In this document: one piece after another, positions 33,848-45,559 of the stretch
How positions within the stretch are numbered: the first letter of the stretch is position 1
Layout of the letters: the number at the start of each line of letters is the position of its first letter
From: Coniferiporia sulphurascens
Taxonomy: Eukaryota > Basidiomycota > Agaricomycetes > Hymenochaetales > Hymenochaetaceae
Length of the DNA stretch: 64,000 nt
NCBI GenBank assembly: GCA_002794785.1
Contig: NBBA01000002.1
Span: 806,001-870,000, forward strand
Direction of reading: 5' to 3'
Translations under genes and position numbers: made by a program
The notes under the pieces: generated by a model
The model's input: the letters and a program-made list of their open reading frames with translations, nothing else
What the model was told of the DNA's origin: nothing
Databases searched by the model: none

Positions 33848-36800
33848 ATGGACGCGCCTAAAAACAACTTGGACGATATCCTTCGGCGCCACGTCTCGAA
33901 TGTGGGCTCGCCGATAAGCGCGAGTAGCTTTAATGTGAGGAGCGGCGAGTCGCCGTCTGTTTCGAAGGTGCGTTTTCGTGTCATGTCTGCCCGCTGCGAC
34001 TTTATCAGTTGGCTGAGAGTTTCTTTTTCTTTCTTTGTGCGCTTGAAGGCGAAGTTTAAGCCCTCTATTGCCCGGGGGAATGCTGGGAGCCCTGTACCTG
34101 AACCTAGCAAGTGTATTTGACCGTTCGGACCCGGCGTCGCTTTCTGACTTTCTGAACAGGGAAGCGTGAAGCGCCTACGCCCGTCGCCAGCACCAGTACG
34201 AGCGCCAGCATTGGTGCTGGTACGAGTAAGAGCGCCCTGCGCGGATTACCCTCTTTCTCGACGCCAGGCTTCGGGAAACCAAGGGAGAGTCCTGTGACTC
34301 GCTCGTCCGCTCTGCGCAATACTGCAAAGCCATCGTCGTCATCTTCGTTATCGTCTGCATCCGTGCCCGTGTCCGTGCCCGCATCAGCGTCGGCATCCGT
34401 GTCAGCGGCAGCGAACCAGAGCCTGAACAGGACAGGCTCAGGTTCGTCGGCCCACTCGCCTTCGTCCCTGAAACGCTCGTCGTCCGACGTGTCTAGCATG
34501 TCCGCACATTCACCATCGTCGCGTCGGGATTCGCCTACGAAGTCGAGGAGTAAGCGTCCGAAGTTGGGGATGGGGGTGGGGCTGGCGTCGTCGGCGTCTG
34601 CGAATGAGGATAAGGAGAACGTTTCTCCGAGGCCTTTGTGTCTTGATCCGAATGGGAAGTGGAGGTTTAAGAGTGGTGGGGAACAGGCGGTGCGTGGTGC
34701 TAGTGTTAGTGCTGCGACGCGGAGTGAGAAAAAGGTGAGTCGGATTTATTCGATCCATTAACGGGGGTGGATTTCTCGCGATGGCTGAACTTTGTATTTG
34801 GAGGTGGCTGTTGAGCGAGTAGAGCAGGAGGTCTCAACTCTGAGTTGTCGGTTTGATTTTACCGATGTTTCCTCCGGTTTGCAAGGGGTGCGTATAAACT
34901 TTGATAAAGCATGCTTCTGAGTGTCTTTGACACCGTGAGTTTATTAGAAACCGCTCGAAGAACTCAAAGCTCTTTTATGTGTGGACCTCGATCTCCGCGT
35001 CAAGGCGATGGAGGCTGTTCTCGACTACCATTGTAATACCAACCAAGCATACAAGCAGGATTTGTTCGTTCTCCAGGGATACAAGTACGTGCAAGTCGTC
35101 TGTTCAGGCAGGGTTATCTGAATAACTTCCCAGTGCGTTGCTTGACATTCGAATCGCGGCTATTCGGAAGGCCGTCGACTCGTTGGAGAAGGCCTGTCGG
35201 CATGGATCTACTACGGTTGACTGCAAAGAGTGTAGACCGCCTCCCCCGCCTCAGACAGAGCAACTCAGCGAAGTCGTCGGCTCATTCGCGTATGAGAACG
35301 AAAGTCACAGCGCAGTCGTCCCCGTATCCGTCCCCCTGGAACAAACTTCGTTGCAACGCGCCGCGGCGTTGTCAGCTACGCAAAGTGATGACGATTTATG
35401 GGCTTCGATGGATGACTATCTTGATGACGAGGCGTTAGGAGAAGGTTCGGGGGTCGGTCACAGTGAAGTGCAGGCGGCACCTCCAAAAGCCACCCAAGTG
35501 GGCGAGCAGACCTTAACGCCTTACTATCCTGAAGCCGTACGGGTCCTCAAATCGGTTTTCAACTTAGACGGATTCAGGCAGGGACAGCTCGAGGCTATCA
35601 ATGCGACTATGGATGGCAAAGACGTGTTCGTTCTTATGCCCACTGGAGGAGGGAAGTCGCTCTGCTACCAGGTGCCGGCTGTCTGCCATGGTGGGAAGAC
35701 GGATGGCGTGACGGTCGTCGTGTCCCCTTTAATCGCACTGATGCTTGATCAAGTCCAGCATCTCAGGGATAGAGGTATCGATGCTGTTCTCTTCAATTCT
35801 GATCAGGGTTCGGACAGCTCGAGGGATACGAGGACGAGGTTGGTGGGTCCCGGGAGGAAGCCGAGGCTGCTCTACGTCACCCCCGAGAAGTTGCATCATA
35901 GCAACGATATGCGGAATATTCTTAGTATGCTGCATCAGTCCCGTCAGCTTGCGAGATTCGTCATCGACGAAGCTCATTGTGTGTCGTTGTGGGGGAGAGA
36001 TTTCAGGGATGCAGTGAGTTTCTCACCCAGATTTCTTTGACTGAGATTTTGTCGCAAACGCTCCTGACCCGGATGCTTCTAAAGTACCAAGATCTTGGCC
36101 GTCTTCGAAAAGACTACCCAGGAATCCCTATCATAGCATTAACGGCAACGGCGAACGAGCAGGTCGTAAGAGACGTCGTCGAGCGTCTCGGGATCCAAGG
36201 CTGTGTTCACCTCACCCAGTCCTTCAACCGGCCCAATCTCTTCTATGACATCAGGCCGAAAAGGCGCAACGTGGTCGCAGACATTAGCGCGTTCATCAAG
36301 GACGGCCGCATCAAAGATACCGGTGTTATCTACTGCCTCAGCAGGAAGAAATGCGAGGAAGTGGCGCGCGAGTTGAGGGAAACGCACGGTCTGAGGGCGA
36401 AGCATTATCACGCTCATATGAGCGTGGATGACAAGACGCGGGCGCAGACTGCTTGGCAGAATGGGGATTGTGAGATTATTGTTGCTACGGTTTGTGCGTT
36501 TCGTTTCGAAATCAAGACTGTTTTTCTGACTCTGGGCAGATCGCGTTCGGGATGGGAATCGACAAAGCAAACGGTGAGTGCCTTGGATCAGGTCCTTGAG
36601 GCGCGCGGCTGACCTAGTCTCCTAAGTGCGATATGTCATACATCATTCGTTGCCAATGTCTTTGGATGGGTGAATTCCTCCATTTTTTCATATTGATAAA
36701 CTAAACACTTATCGCATCTATTCACATCCAGTTATTATCAGGAAACTGGTCGCGCAGGTCGCGACGGGAAGCCAGCTACTTGCATTTTATGTGAGGTTTC

Positions 36801-38111
36801 CGAAATCCTGAGTCTCGGTCCAGCCACTTACATGAACTCCGTCGTAGATTATGCTTATGGGGATACAAATATTCTTTTTAAACTTATCAAGGAAGGCGAA
36901 AAGACCAGCGTGGAAGAAAAGAAGCGCCAGGAAGACGGTGTACGGCTTGTCGTACAATACTGCATGAACACCGTGGATTGCAGGCGCTCCCAACTTCTGG
37001 GATACTTCGGACAAACCTTTAACGGAAAGGAGTGTCGAAAGCTCTGCGATAACTGCCGGCAAACTGCCGAAGTGGTCGAAGAGGATATGACGGAACTGGC
37101 GAAGGATGTCGTCAAACTGACCAAATCGCTCCTGGGTAACGGGAATGAGCGTGTCACGAAGAACCACTGTATGAGCGTCTTTCGGGGGTGTATGCTGAAG
37201 GATGTTATGAATCGAGGTCATAACAACATACCGCTATTCGGCGCCGGGAAAAACTTGACTCGAGAGAAAGTCGAGCGCCTGTACGGTCATTTGGAATGGT
37301 GTCAGGTCTTGAGGCAGCAGCCGCTCAAGAACATGCAGGGCTGGAATTCTATGTACATTGAAGTGCGTGATCCTCCTGTGTCTTTGCAATACTACGGTCT
37401 CTGACTGAATATGAATATAGCTCGGTCCCGCCGTGGGCGAACTGCTCCGCGGAGACTTGAAAGTCGTGATGAAATTCAGAGTGGAGTCCGGAAAGGCACC
37501 TAAATCGTCTTCCCGCTCGGCTTCTTCCAGGGCTGCTGCGGCAAGGGAACGCGATGTGTCCATGCGCTCATCCGTCCGGACTGAAATTAGCGACGAGTTT
37601 GATGGGGACACGATCGAGCTTTACCAGGATGACGATGTGAATGACCAGGATGATCTAGATGGTAAATCCTCGCCCTCATACAATCCGTGTGAAGCCTTTG
37701 ATAGTTTTCTTGACAGATATTGAGGTTGGTGATTTACGGGCGGTGAGCAGTAATCGCGAACCGGATATTATGTCGCAGTTACAGACCCTGCGCTCTAAAG
37801 TGAGTATAGCACCGGTAGTGCAACAATAACAATATTGAAAAATCTGCCCCCTAGGTCGCTCACGAACTGCGTACCTCCGAAGACGACATTCTGGGCGACG
37901 ACGTCCTACAAGTCCTGAGCGAGATTCTTCCTACCGGTAAGCATATATATCGATATGGACATACCCATCCATAACCCTGTATTCTTCGTCAGATTTGATG
38001 TCTTTTAAGACAATTCTAGAATCGCAATATGATGGCAGCGCTGAGGAGAAGTGGAAGTCGTTTGGTTCGCGGTTCCTCGATCTATGTATAAGCCTACGCT
38101 ACAGAAAATAA
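33848..38111 (+). CDS. RecQ-family DNA helicase (Sgs1/BLM-like)
   Basis: Fourteen exons join to about 1165 residues (33848-33967, 34049-34112, 34160-34734, 34804-34887, 34948-35084, 35134-36013, 36085-36489, 36540-36573, 36627-36669, 36732-37362, 37421-37661, 37717-37799, 37855-37936, 37993-38111). After a Ser-rich N-terminus come motif 0 ([11 protein letters not shown]), Walker A (MPTGGGKS), DEAH (VIDEAHCVS), [26 protein letters not shown] and [11 protein letters not shown] Cys zinc site ([17 protein letters not shown]), the RQC winged helix and a C-terminal HRDC-like part ([16 protein letters not shown]) follow. It is a 3'-5' helicase acting in recombination and fork repair. The loop after DEAH reads [11 protein letters not shown] where the family has SQWGHDFRPDY. 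The exon 2 borders are the least certain. Confidence 0.92.
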
Positions 38112-39276
38112 TGACAACAATCCCTAAACAAAAAAGAGGATACGCCTGCCCTGCTCCTTTCAAAGAATCCGATACAGTATACAGTATTTGGCAAAGCACA
38201 GCACAAGGGGAACAGTGGAGAATACGAAAGCATAGGAAGGCACGAACCAATCTTACTGGTTCAGATTCACGGCATTCGCGGTGAAAATGAAATACTCAGG
38301 ATGAACTATTTGTCATTCGGAAAATAAGACAGGTACCGTGCTGACCAGCTGCGGCGCTTACATTTGACATGAGCGTACTTATAAACTTGTAATATAAAAT
38401 GTTGTGTGATGGTACTCGGACTTAATGATAAGGCCGACCCCGGCCTACCTCGGATTAGTACAGTACTTGCGCTTGCGCCACAAACTTCTATTTATAAAAC
38501 GATGAATTATAACGCGCCCGCTTAGACTTTCAAATACATACCAGCATGCACTATTCCAGTCTTTCCGATCGAGGTATGAAAGCGACTTTCTCTCTTCTAA
38601 TTCCACTCAGCTTATAGCACTGGCACAAATTTCGGACCATCTTTAAGAATACCACAGAAAGTGACTTCGGTGCTCTCAGCCTGAGACAATCATACTATAT
38701 GGCTTCAAACGCCCGGTAGGGCCAGTGCAGTTTTCTGACGCCTTGAAGCCCACATGGCTCGAAGAATCATTATGATCTGGAGCTGTTCTGATCATGGTTC
38801 CATGGCAAAACAGGCGTCGCCCTCTCACACTCTTTTACCTTGGGAGGCCTTTATTGGCGAGTTTTACTCATCAAGATGCTGGTACCTTCTTCAGTCCTTA
38901 CTAAACGTTCCTCGAGCACATTCCTCGAGCGCGATTCCGGTCCGGATGCAAGGGTCAAGACTCAAGATATCGGACACGGCTCGTCCCTGGTACAAATCGC
39001 CCCCGCTTAAACGAATCGACCTGGTGCCAGTGGACAGACTCTTGACTCGACGACAGTCAGCACTTCAACTTGGATATGCTTAGTCACTAAATACACACGT
39101 ATACTCCTTCCTCCGCCAATTCGACCTCAATGTAGTATTTCTTCTCACGTCAGTGTGTTTCGTCATTAATCCAGTGATTACTACAGCGCAATACAAAAAG
39201 AGCACATGCCGTCGCTTGGACTTACATACAAGCCTCCCGCAAACCAAGTCGATACTCAATATCTCCCCTCTCCCTT
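38112..39276. other. Intergenic with no recognised gene
   Basis: Only short frames without motifs. From about 39160 on the sequence resembles that upstream of the second oxidoreductase copy (47.42 kb on), so the left border of the duplicated module lies near here. Confidence 0.45.
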
Positions 39277-40549
39277 ATGGCGCCCTTAAAAATGAAGGCG
39301 ATCATTTCAGTCAGACTCGGCAACGTCGAGCTTGGTGAGATCGATGTTCCCAAGCCGGGGCCCACCGAGATACTGGTCAAGGTCGCGGCCGCTGCCCAGA
39401 ATCCCACAGACTGTAATTTCGTCCATTTCTAGTACCGCCTCACAGTCCTCACAATTACCATAGGGAAGACAGCAGACAAATATGCTTTTCCGGGAAGCGT
39501 CCTAGGCTGCGACTATTCTGGCATAGTCGAAGAGATTGGTCCGGAGGTGACTGACGAAACGCTGAAGGTCGGTGACCGCGTTGCTGGGTTTGTGCACGGA
39601 GGTCCGTCCATCCTTTCCAAGCTTAAACACTAGCCAAGCATCCTTAATCCATTGTTAGGTGCCTATCGAAACGGAGCATATTCGGAGTACCTCGTAGCCC
39701 CTGCGGCCCTTACGATCCGAATTCCCGATTCTTGGTCATTCGAGCAAGCTGCGCAACTCGGAGTCGCTGGCCTTACTGCTTCCATGTGTCTTTACTACGC
39801 ACAGGACTTGCCTTCGCCTCTTGCACCTACCACAACACCGACAGACATTCTTGTTTGGGGCGGTTCATCCTCTGTAGGTCAGTACACCGTGCAACTCGCG
39901 CATCTCGCAGGTTTACGCGTCATTGCGACTTCATCTCCACGAAACTTCGACCTCCTTAAATCACTCGGTGCGGATCTCGTGTTCTCATATTCGGATCCGG
40001 AGACTCCTTCGAAGATTAGGGAGGCAACAGGCGGAAAGCTGAAACACGTGGTCGATTGTATTAGCGAAGGTGATACACCAGACAAAATCGCCCAATCAGT
40101 CGGTGACGAAGGTGGCGACGTCAGTATCATATTGATGTACAAGTCAAAGAGGGAAGATGTTAGAAATAAGTTTGTGTTGGGCTATATGGTTTTGGGAAAA
40201 GTAAGTCAGCATACGTACATTCGGGAAGAAGATGTTTACGTTTCTTCATCTCACAGGCAATCGAAATCCCCGTCAAACTTCCTGTTAACCCTGAACAGCA
40301 CGCATTTGGAATCAAGGCGGCGAAGCTACTCAGCGAAGTACTCCAGACTGGTAAACTCAAACCTGGTCCAATCAAACTTATGCCAAACGGACTAGCAAGT
40401 GTCCAAGAAGGATTTGAATATATGCGCAACGGAAAGGTAGATATTGCAAATCCCAGAGATATTCCTACGTACACTAATTGCCTATGATTGCGCCCAAACA
40501 GGTCAGCGGGGAGAAGATTATTTACCGCATTTCCGACACAGCGTTGTAA
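39277..40549 (+). CDS. MDR-family (zinc-independent) NAD(P)-dependent oxidoreductase, copy 1
   Basis: Five exons (39277-39412, 39464-39601, 39659-40200, 40257-40436, 40502-40549) join to 347 residues. [41 protein letters not shown] and the Rossmann turn [15 protein letters not shown] mark a quinone-reductase/enoyl-reductase type MDR enzyme without structural zinc cysteines. Similar proteins include ToxD-like trans-acting enoyl reductases; the substrate is unknown. Two ATGs are possible (39277 and 39292). The first gives MAPLKMKAI, and the equivalent ATG is kept in copy 4. The gene converges on a tRNA-Ile and an epoxide hydrolase. Exon 3 is almost identical to that of copy 2, so the duplication is recent. 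Confidence 0.9.
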
Positions 40550-40703
40550 GCACAGCACGGGGAAGGACATGTACTATAAATAAAGAGAAATCAAGTGTAC
40601 ACATACTACGGATTCCGCGTTCTAGAAGATAAGATCGCTCAAATTATTATGTGAAGCTCGGACTTTGTGTATTTTATAGATTAAGGGCGTACATCAAAAA
40701 GGC

Positions 40704-40777
40704 TGGCCCGTACGGGGGTCGAACCCGCGACCTTGGCGTTATTAGCACCACGCTCTAACCAACTGAGCTAACCGGCC
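40704..40777 (-). tRNA. tRNA-Ile(AAU), copy 1
   Basis: The 74-base cloverleaf starts GGCCGGTTAGCTCAG (A box) and has anticodon AAT within GTGCTAATAACGCC. It has a canonical B box (GGTTCGACCC), discriminator A and no intron. A run of five T on its strand follows as Pol III terminator. Confidence 0.96.
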
Positions 40778-41222
40778 ACGTGCTCGGGGAAAGCCTCGGT
40801 TATCTCCGAGTGGGCGCTAGATCGGGCACTTCTTTGTTGGAATATCTGCTTGCTACTTTCGGTTCTCTCGAAAGAGAGATTCGCTATCCTCGCAGATACA
40901 TCGCAGTACTGTTTCCACATTTTTCTCTGTCTCTGTGTGCCAGTATATAGGGCGTTCTCGTCCACAACTGCACTCGGGATTCGGAAACCGGATAATGCAT
41001 TTATATTGCTGGAGCGTTATTTAAGACGTGCTTCTTCATTTGTATACATACATACTGTACATTCCATTTCGCTAATGTTTTCACCGTTTCAACAGGTGAT
41101 ATGAATCTTTCTTCCATGTTCAATTGTGATTTCTTCGTCATGTGGGATGTGCAAGGAAACTAATGAGCCTCTTTTACGCTTCATGGCTTCTTCCTTGGAT
41201 TCCACGGTGTTATGTAAGGGAA

Positions 41223-42819
41223 CTATTCCCTCACCCAATGTTCGCCTAAAAACTCTCGTAAATCTTCCACATATTCTTTTGGACAATCCATAGCGGGGAA
41301 GTGTCCGCCGCTTGCATGCTCTAGAGAATTGAAAGGGTGAAATCAAGGTCCGCAGATTTAATAAAGCAAAACATATGACGGGCATTTTATTAAGAACAAA
41401 AGCCGACCTTTGTAGTACACCAGATCGGATGTAAGGGCTTCCAGCTCCGGCTTTAGAATCGTTACGATTTCGAATGGCTATAAGAAACCGAATGTATATA
41501 AGCGATGGCATACCACACCAACATGCTTCACTGACAAAAGAGGAGTGGCCGATTTTGCCCTTCACAGGCCATTGGGCGAAGTTGCCCTGAGTGACATCGA
41601 TTAGTTAGGGTCCATAAAGAACAGCGAATTTCCGAACCTGGTTGTAGATGATCACAGAAGTCGCAAACGAGCCGCTTAAATAGTATAGGGCAACGGTGTC
41701 GAGTATGTCTTGCGGGGTGACGCAATCTGGGTCGGACCACGAGTAGATCTTCTCTCCTATATACGCTAAAACGGCAAGTGGAGAGGACGCAATTGCTAAT
41801 CCAATTGTGAAAGGCTGTGTATTGCTTTATTAACTTCGTGAAATTCGTGAAGCTTACAGCGGTAAGATAATGCTGCTGACCTTGGTATTCTGTATAACAA
41901 AGTATCCGCTCCCTGTCGAGCGAAACTCCTGTCGGCGCTTGATAAGGCGCTGCTCGTGTTCAGAATACTTGGGGGCCTCCGAATCCGACGCGGGAGGCTC
42001 TGAAAACATGTTGAAATGCGACGCTAAAAGTGACTCGGGGAAAAGGCTCCCCATAATCCGCAGGAAAAGGTATCCCTAGACAAATTGAATGAGCATATGA
42101 AATTTCACCCAGAGACCGACTCAAAGAAGTGACGAGTGGAATGAGTATTGGGTACATACCCAATCTCCGCCTTGACCCGCATACGTCTTGTATCCGAGTA
42201 CTGTGGTCATAAGTCCGTGGTACACGCGCGCGGTGTTTTCAGGTGTCCATCCATCACGCCTCGGAAGAGTTGAGAGGAAATATCCCGGAATAGATGGTAC
42301 AACAACGTTGAAACTATGAAAGGATTAAAGGAGTTCGAATATTTACAAGTTTCAAACTCACGCGGGAAGATTGTCGCTCGGCGGGTTTACCAGGGGATCA
42401 ATCACCTTATTAAAGTCAAAGAATGTCCCTATATTTGCTCAGTCAGTCGCGTCCTCCTGGATTCAATCGACAAGAATCTCACCCGGCCATCCATGTAGGA
42501 GGATTAACGGAATCGCATCGCTCCGTGCGCTTTTCACATGTATGTAATGCAAGTCCAGTGCATCGCCTTCATGTTCATAATGAACCAGATAGTTGTCAAA
42601 GCGCGCAATCTTCTGCTCGAGAACATTCCAGTCCCACTCTGTCTCGAAACGCGTTTTTAGGTTCTTCAGATACGCGTAGTCGATACCAAGCTTCCAAGGT
42701 TCAGCGGTATCGATAGGAGCCTGGTCGGGGAATGGTGAGGCCCTAAGCAGGGTCAGCATGTTCTCCACAGCCGAAGGGCTGTATTTGACTTCGATACGCT
42801 TCGGGACGCCAAATGCCAT
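41223..42819 (-). CDS. Epoxide hydrolase (alpha/beta-hydrolase, microsomal/EHN type), copy 1
   Basis: Eight exons (42483-42819, 42362-42428, 42160-42313, 41881-42075, 41638-41814, 41536-41586, 41408-41477, 41223-41320) join in phase to 382 residues. The EHN-type N-terminus reads DYAYLKNLKTRFETEWDWN. The oxyanion-hole motif is HGWPG (about 109-113). The nucleophile is the Asp of GQGGDW (about 185), split from the next Gly by an intron. The catalytic His lies in GGHFPAMD (about 357). GHSSFPFE matches the usual GxSxFPxE stretch. The enzyme hydrates epoxides to diols. No membrane anchor is visible. It converges with the oxidoreductase across the tRNA gene. Confidence 0.9.
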
Positions 42820-42904
42820 ATTGTCGTATATGATGTTTATTCTGGGCGAAGCTCCCCTTTCTACAGTGTTGCGCGTTTCGGTGGAATACCAGTGAGAGAT
42901 ACGA

Positions 42905-43440
42905 CTTTACGATGGAATTCCCGATACCTTTAGGTAGAGGGTTCTGTACTGGACTTCTTCAGGGATCCGTACTGCCTTATAAATTTCTTATAAATTGTCC
43001 GGGCATCGGACAATTTCTTCCTATAGAAATAACTTACGTTGCCGGCGTGCCGCTTCAGCTGTTTCCCTTCTATCGGGTCATTTCTTCCCTATTATGGTAA
43101 AGCGTTCTTTTGAAAAATCGCCTTTTTTCCCGATACCTTTAGGTAGAGGGTTAGGTAGGTCAATAATTCAAGATTTCGCCCCGATTGTCGGGGCCCGCGG
43201 TATCTCCTTTTATGTAATGCCGAGCCGCGGCCTCTACGTTTCTTCCTCCATTCGCATTCTGTCTTGTAATTTTATTTACTTGCTGACAGATGCCATATGT
43301 CGCCGGGCCCCACGATATTTCTTTTTTTGTCTTGCCGACCTGCGGCTTCTGCAGCTTCCCTTTTTGGAACTCTATTTTTGCTTCCTATCTTGTAATACCA
43401 TTTACGTGTTGTACCCTAGCCCGTAAATTTGCGATCTCAG
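42905..43440. other. Palindrome-rich patch, candidate mitochondrial insert (NUMT)
   Basis: AT-rich sequence is studded with GC hairpins: AAATTGTCCG/CGGACAATTT at 42992-43016 and GCCCCGA/TCGGGGC at 43178-43194. A repeated CCCGATACCTTTAGGTAGAG is itself nearly palindromic. This texture is typical of intergenic DNA in fungal mitochondrial genomes and unlike the rest of the window. The origin is inferred from composition only. Confidence 0.35.
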
Positions 43441-43652
43441 GGCTAATGTACAACAACCTTGGGACATTTAATGGTGGTAATACAAGCATATAACGGGCCC
43501 AAAACTGATCCCTTGAGATTTGTTGAATAATGATGGGGACAAAGAGAAGTCCATGTTGGAGTTATATGACATAACAGCCGAATGCGGAGTTTAGTAAGCG
43601 CATCCCTGTTTGGGATCGCGCATATAGTCCGATGTAAAATTTCATGCACCTC

Positions 43653-43806
43653 AGTCCCATTCTTTTATTTGTGGACTGAGGTGAGCATCTTATGGTCTCT
43701 TTCATATGTTTTATATCTGACTAGGAGTAGCATTATTTCTTACAGGTAGTTTTGAATATAAAGAGTCCCATTCTTTTATTTGTGGACTGAGCATTATTTC
43801 TTACAG
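43653..43806. repeat. Two interleaved short direct repeats
   Basis: Repeat a (28 bp, starting AGTCCCATTCTTTTA) lies at 43653-43680 and 43764-43791. Repeat b (GCATTATTTCTTACAG) lies at 43730-43745 and 43791-43806. The order is a-b-a-b. Repeat a can fold on itself (CAGTCC against GGACTG). Confidence 0.75.
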
Positions 43807-44280
43807 TCCATGACATCCAAGGAATCAGTTTGGACGAAAATATTGAAGTGCTCGATGCCGAAACGGCGTCGGAGTTTAAAATCTTTTTCATAGTTTTTTC
43901 ACTGCTTGTATGCGCTCGGTTTCCCTCGCGCAATTATCTACTGGTTACAAAATATCTACGTTGACATACGGAAAGCATTTTCAAGCGCCGAAAATTGCTG
44001 AAAATCAACAGAAAAAACATCTAGACTTCTAAAATATAGAATTTACGCCCAGGTTACATCCTTTCCTTCAAAAAGGACACGGACTCCTTTGTTTATCATC
44101 TTGCACCCCTTAAATGTGCTACCTTCAACGTGGCCTATTTATTCTGTAGTTCAAGCAGCCTTTTGAAGAGCATAAGCTCCATCCAATCCAAGGCATCGCA
44201 TCGCACGAAGTGGATATCCTCCAATTTCGGATGCTTCATACAGGTCCGGTCTTCATAATGTCTCTTTTACATGTTGGGCT

Positions 44281-44979
44281 TCACGTACGGCGTCTCGAGG
44301 GTGAGGCTGCACAGGTTATGCAGCTTTGCGTATGGGACATCATAATGGTCGCCTGAATCCACGAATTCCTTCTGGGTGCACGTTTTAAAACTGAAGACCT
44401 CGACATTTTAATACTGCTCATAGGAATGAGGAAGGACGCAGTTAAGCCGGACATGTCCCTCAGGTCAATTATTGCATTGACTGCGAAGACTCGTACATGC
44501 AGACTCTTGAGGCTCAGAAGGCGAAGTGCCTTCCTGAAAGGCAGGAGGCTCTGCGCGGTCAAGGATTTAGCCGTAAACTCGAAAGTCTGAAGGTTCAAAG
44601 GAACTGTTTCTGGAAGCACATGGTTATTATCCTTTGTAGTAGATGGTACAGTGTATAAGGGAACTAAGACATAAGCGGAAAATCTCAAGAGCAGGACTCG
44701 ATCGCAGAACTCCAGCAGTAGGTTCAAATCATATACCCTCTCAAACTCATTATCGACATTGTCTTCCCCAATATCCTGGATCAGCGTCGTCAGCAGTGGA
44801 GCGAGACGTAAGAAAGGATGAGGGAACAGGTTGTACACTGTGAGGTTGGTCAAGTTCGGCATCCGGATCATATTCATCACGCTCTCAGGCTGGATGGCAG
44901 GGAGTAACGCTTTTGAGCCGCGAGAGGTTGAGACCAGTGCTGTATCGGGATATATCCCGGAACATATTATGCAGTACAT
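44281..44979 (-). pseudogene. F-box/LRR-like protein fragment
   Basis: An open frame of 232 codons without a clear ATG reads MPNLTNLTVYNLFPHPFLRL, LTTLIQDIGEDN, FCDRVLLLRF and LLSLKSLHVRVFAVNA. This leucine-rich pattern is typical of the C-terminal half of basidiomycete F-box proteins. No F-box is present and the last 40 residues turn basic and non-repetitive, as if out of frame. It is probably a fragment. The sequence beside it shows no further exons. Confidence 0.4.
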
Positions 44980-45207
44980 GAGCTATTTGATAATAGACGT
45001 TCTCCCAACGAGATCCCTCTGGAACTGCTTCTGAGACAGAAATAAGAAAGAAAACTACTCACAACACCGGGAAGCAGTTGCCCCACGTTTAGTCTACGTC
45101 CACTGGGAAATCTGCATTTTCCAGCCCCCTCACAGCCTTCATGAGTCCATAGATGGACTTTGCATCAATATTCGTGGGTTGACAATGCGACAGTAGTACA
45201 ACTAAAA

Positions 45208-45223
45208 AAGGTATCGGGCCCTG
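45208..45223. repeat. Direct repeat left of the STT3 relic
   Basis: AAGGTATCGGGCCCTG recurs at 47040-47055, on the other side of the STT3 fragment. Confidence 0.6.
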
Positions 45224-45559
45224 CCAGCGCAGCTGGCCCTATCATTATTGTTTATGACACGACTGTAATTACGTGTGTCCTCCATCCCATACTCTTGCGT
45301 TGCAGTGACTGTACAGTTTTATGTAAAACAAGGATAACAAGGATTTGTCAGTTCACTGTGTCGCTTACGCGCACGGTGCCCCTCTGCCGCACATGTATGC
45401 GCAAACATGCGGCTCTGGTTGAGGAGCGCGCTAAAGGGTGTTTAGGACGGGCCCATACCCGGGTACGGCGTCGACACGGGGGAGAGCGTCGAGTCTGTCA
45501 GCGCGCCGTTGTACGCGTACATCTGCATCTGCATACGTAGCTGCTCCTGCACGACGCTT

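Larger units (their letters stand above)
42820..44280. other. Intergenic with palindromic, mitochondrial-like patch and interleaved repeats
   Basis: No gene is seen. From 42905 to about 43440 the DNA is rich in short GC palindromes and contains a 24-bp direct repeat (42920-42943 and 43129-43152). From 43650 to 43806 two short repeats alternate. Both are listed separately. Confidence 0.5.
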
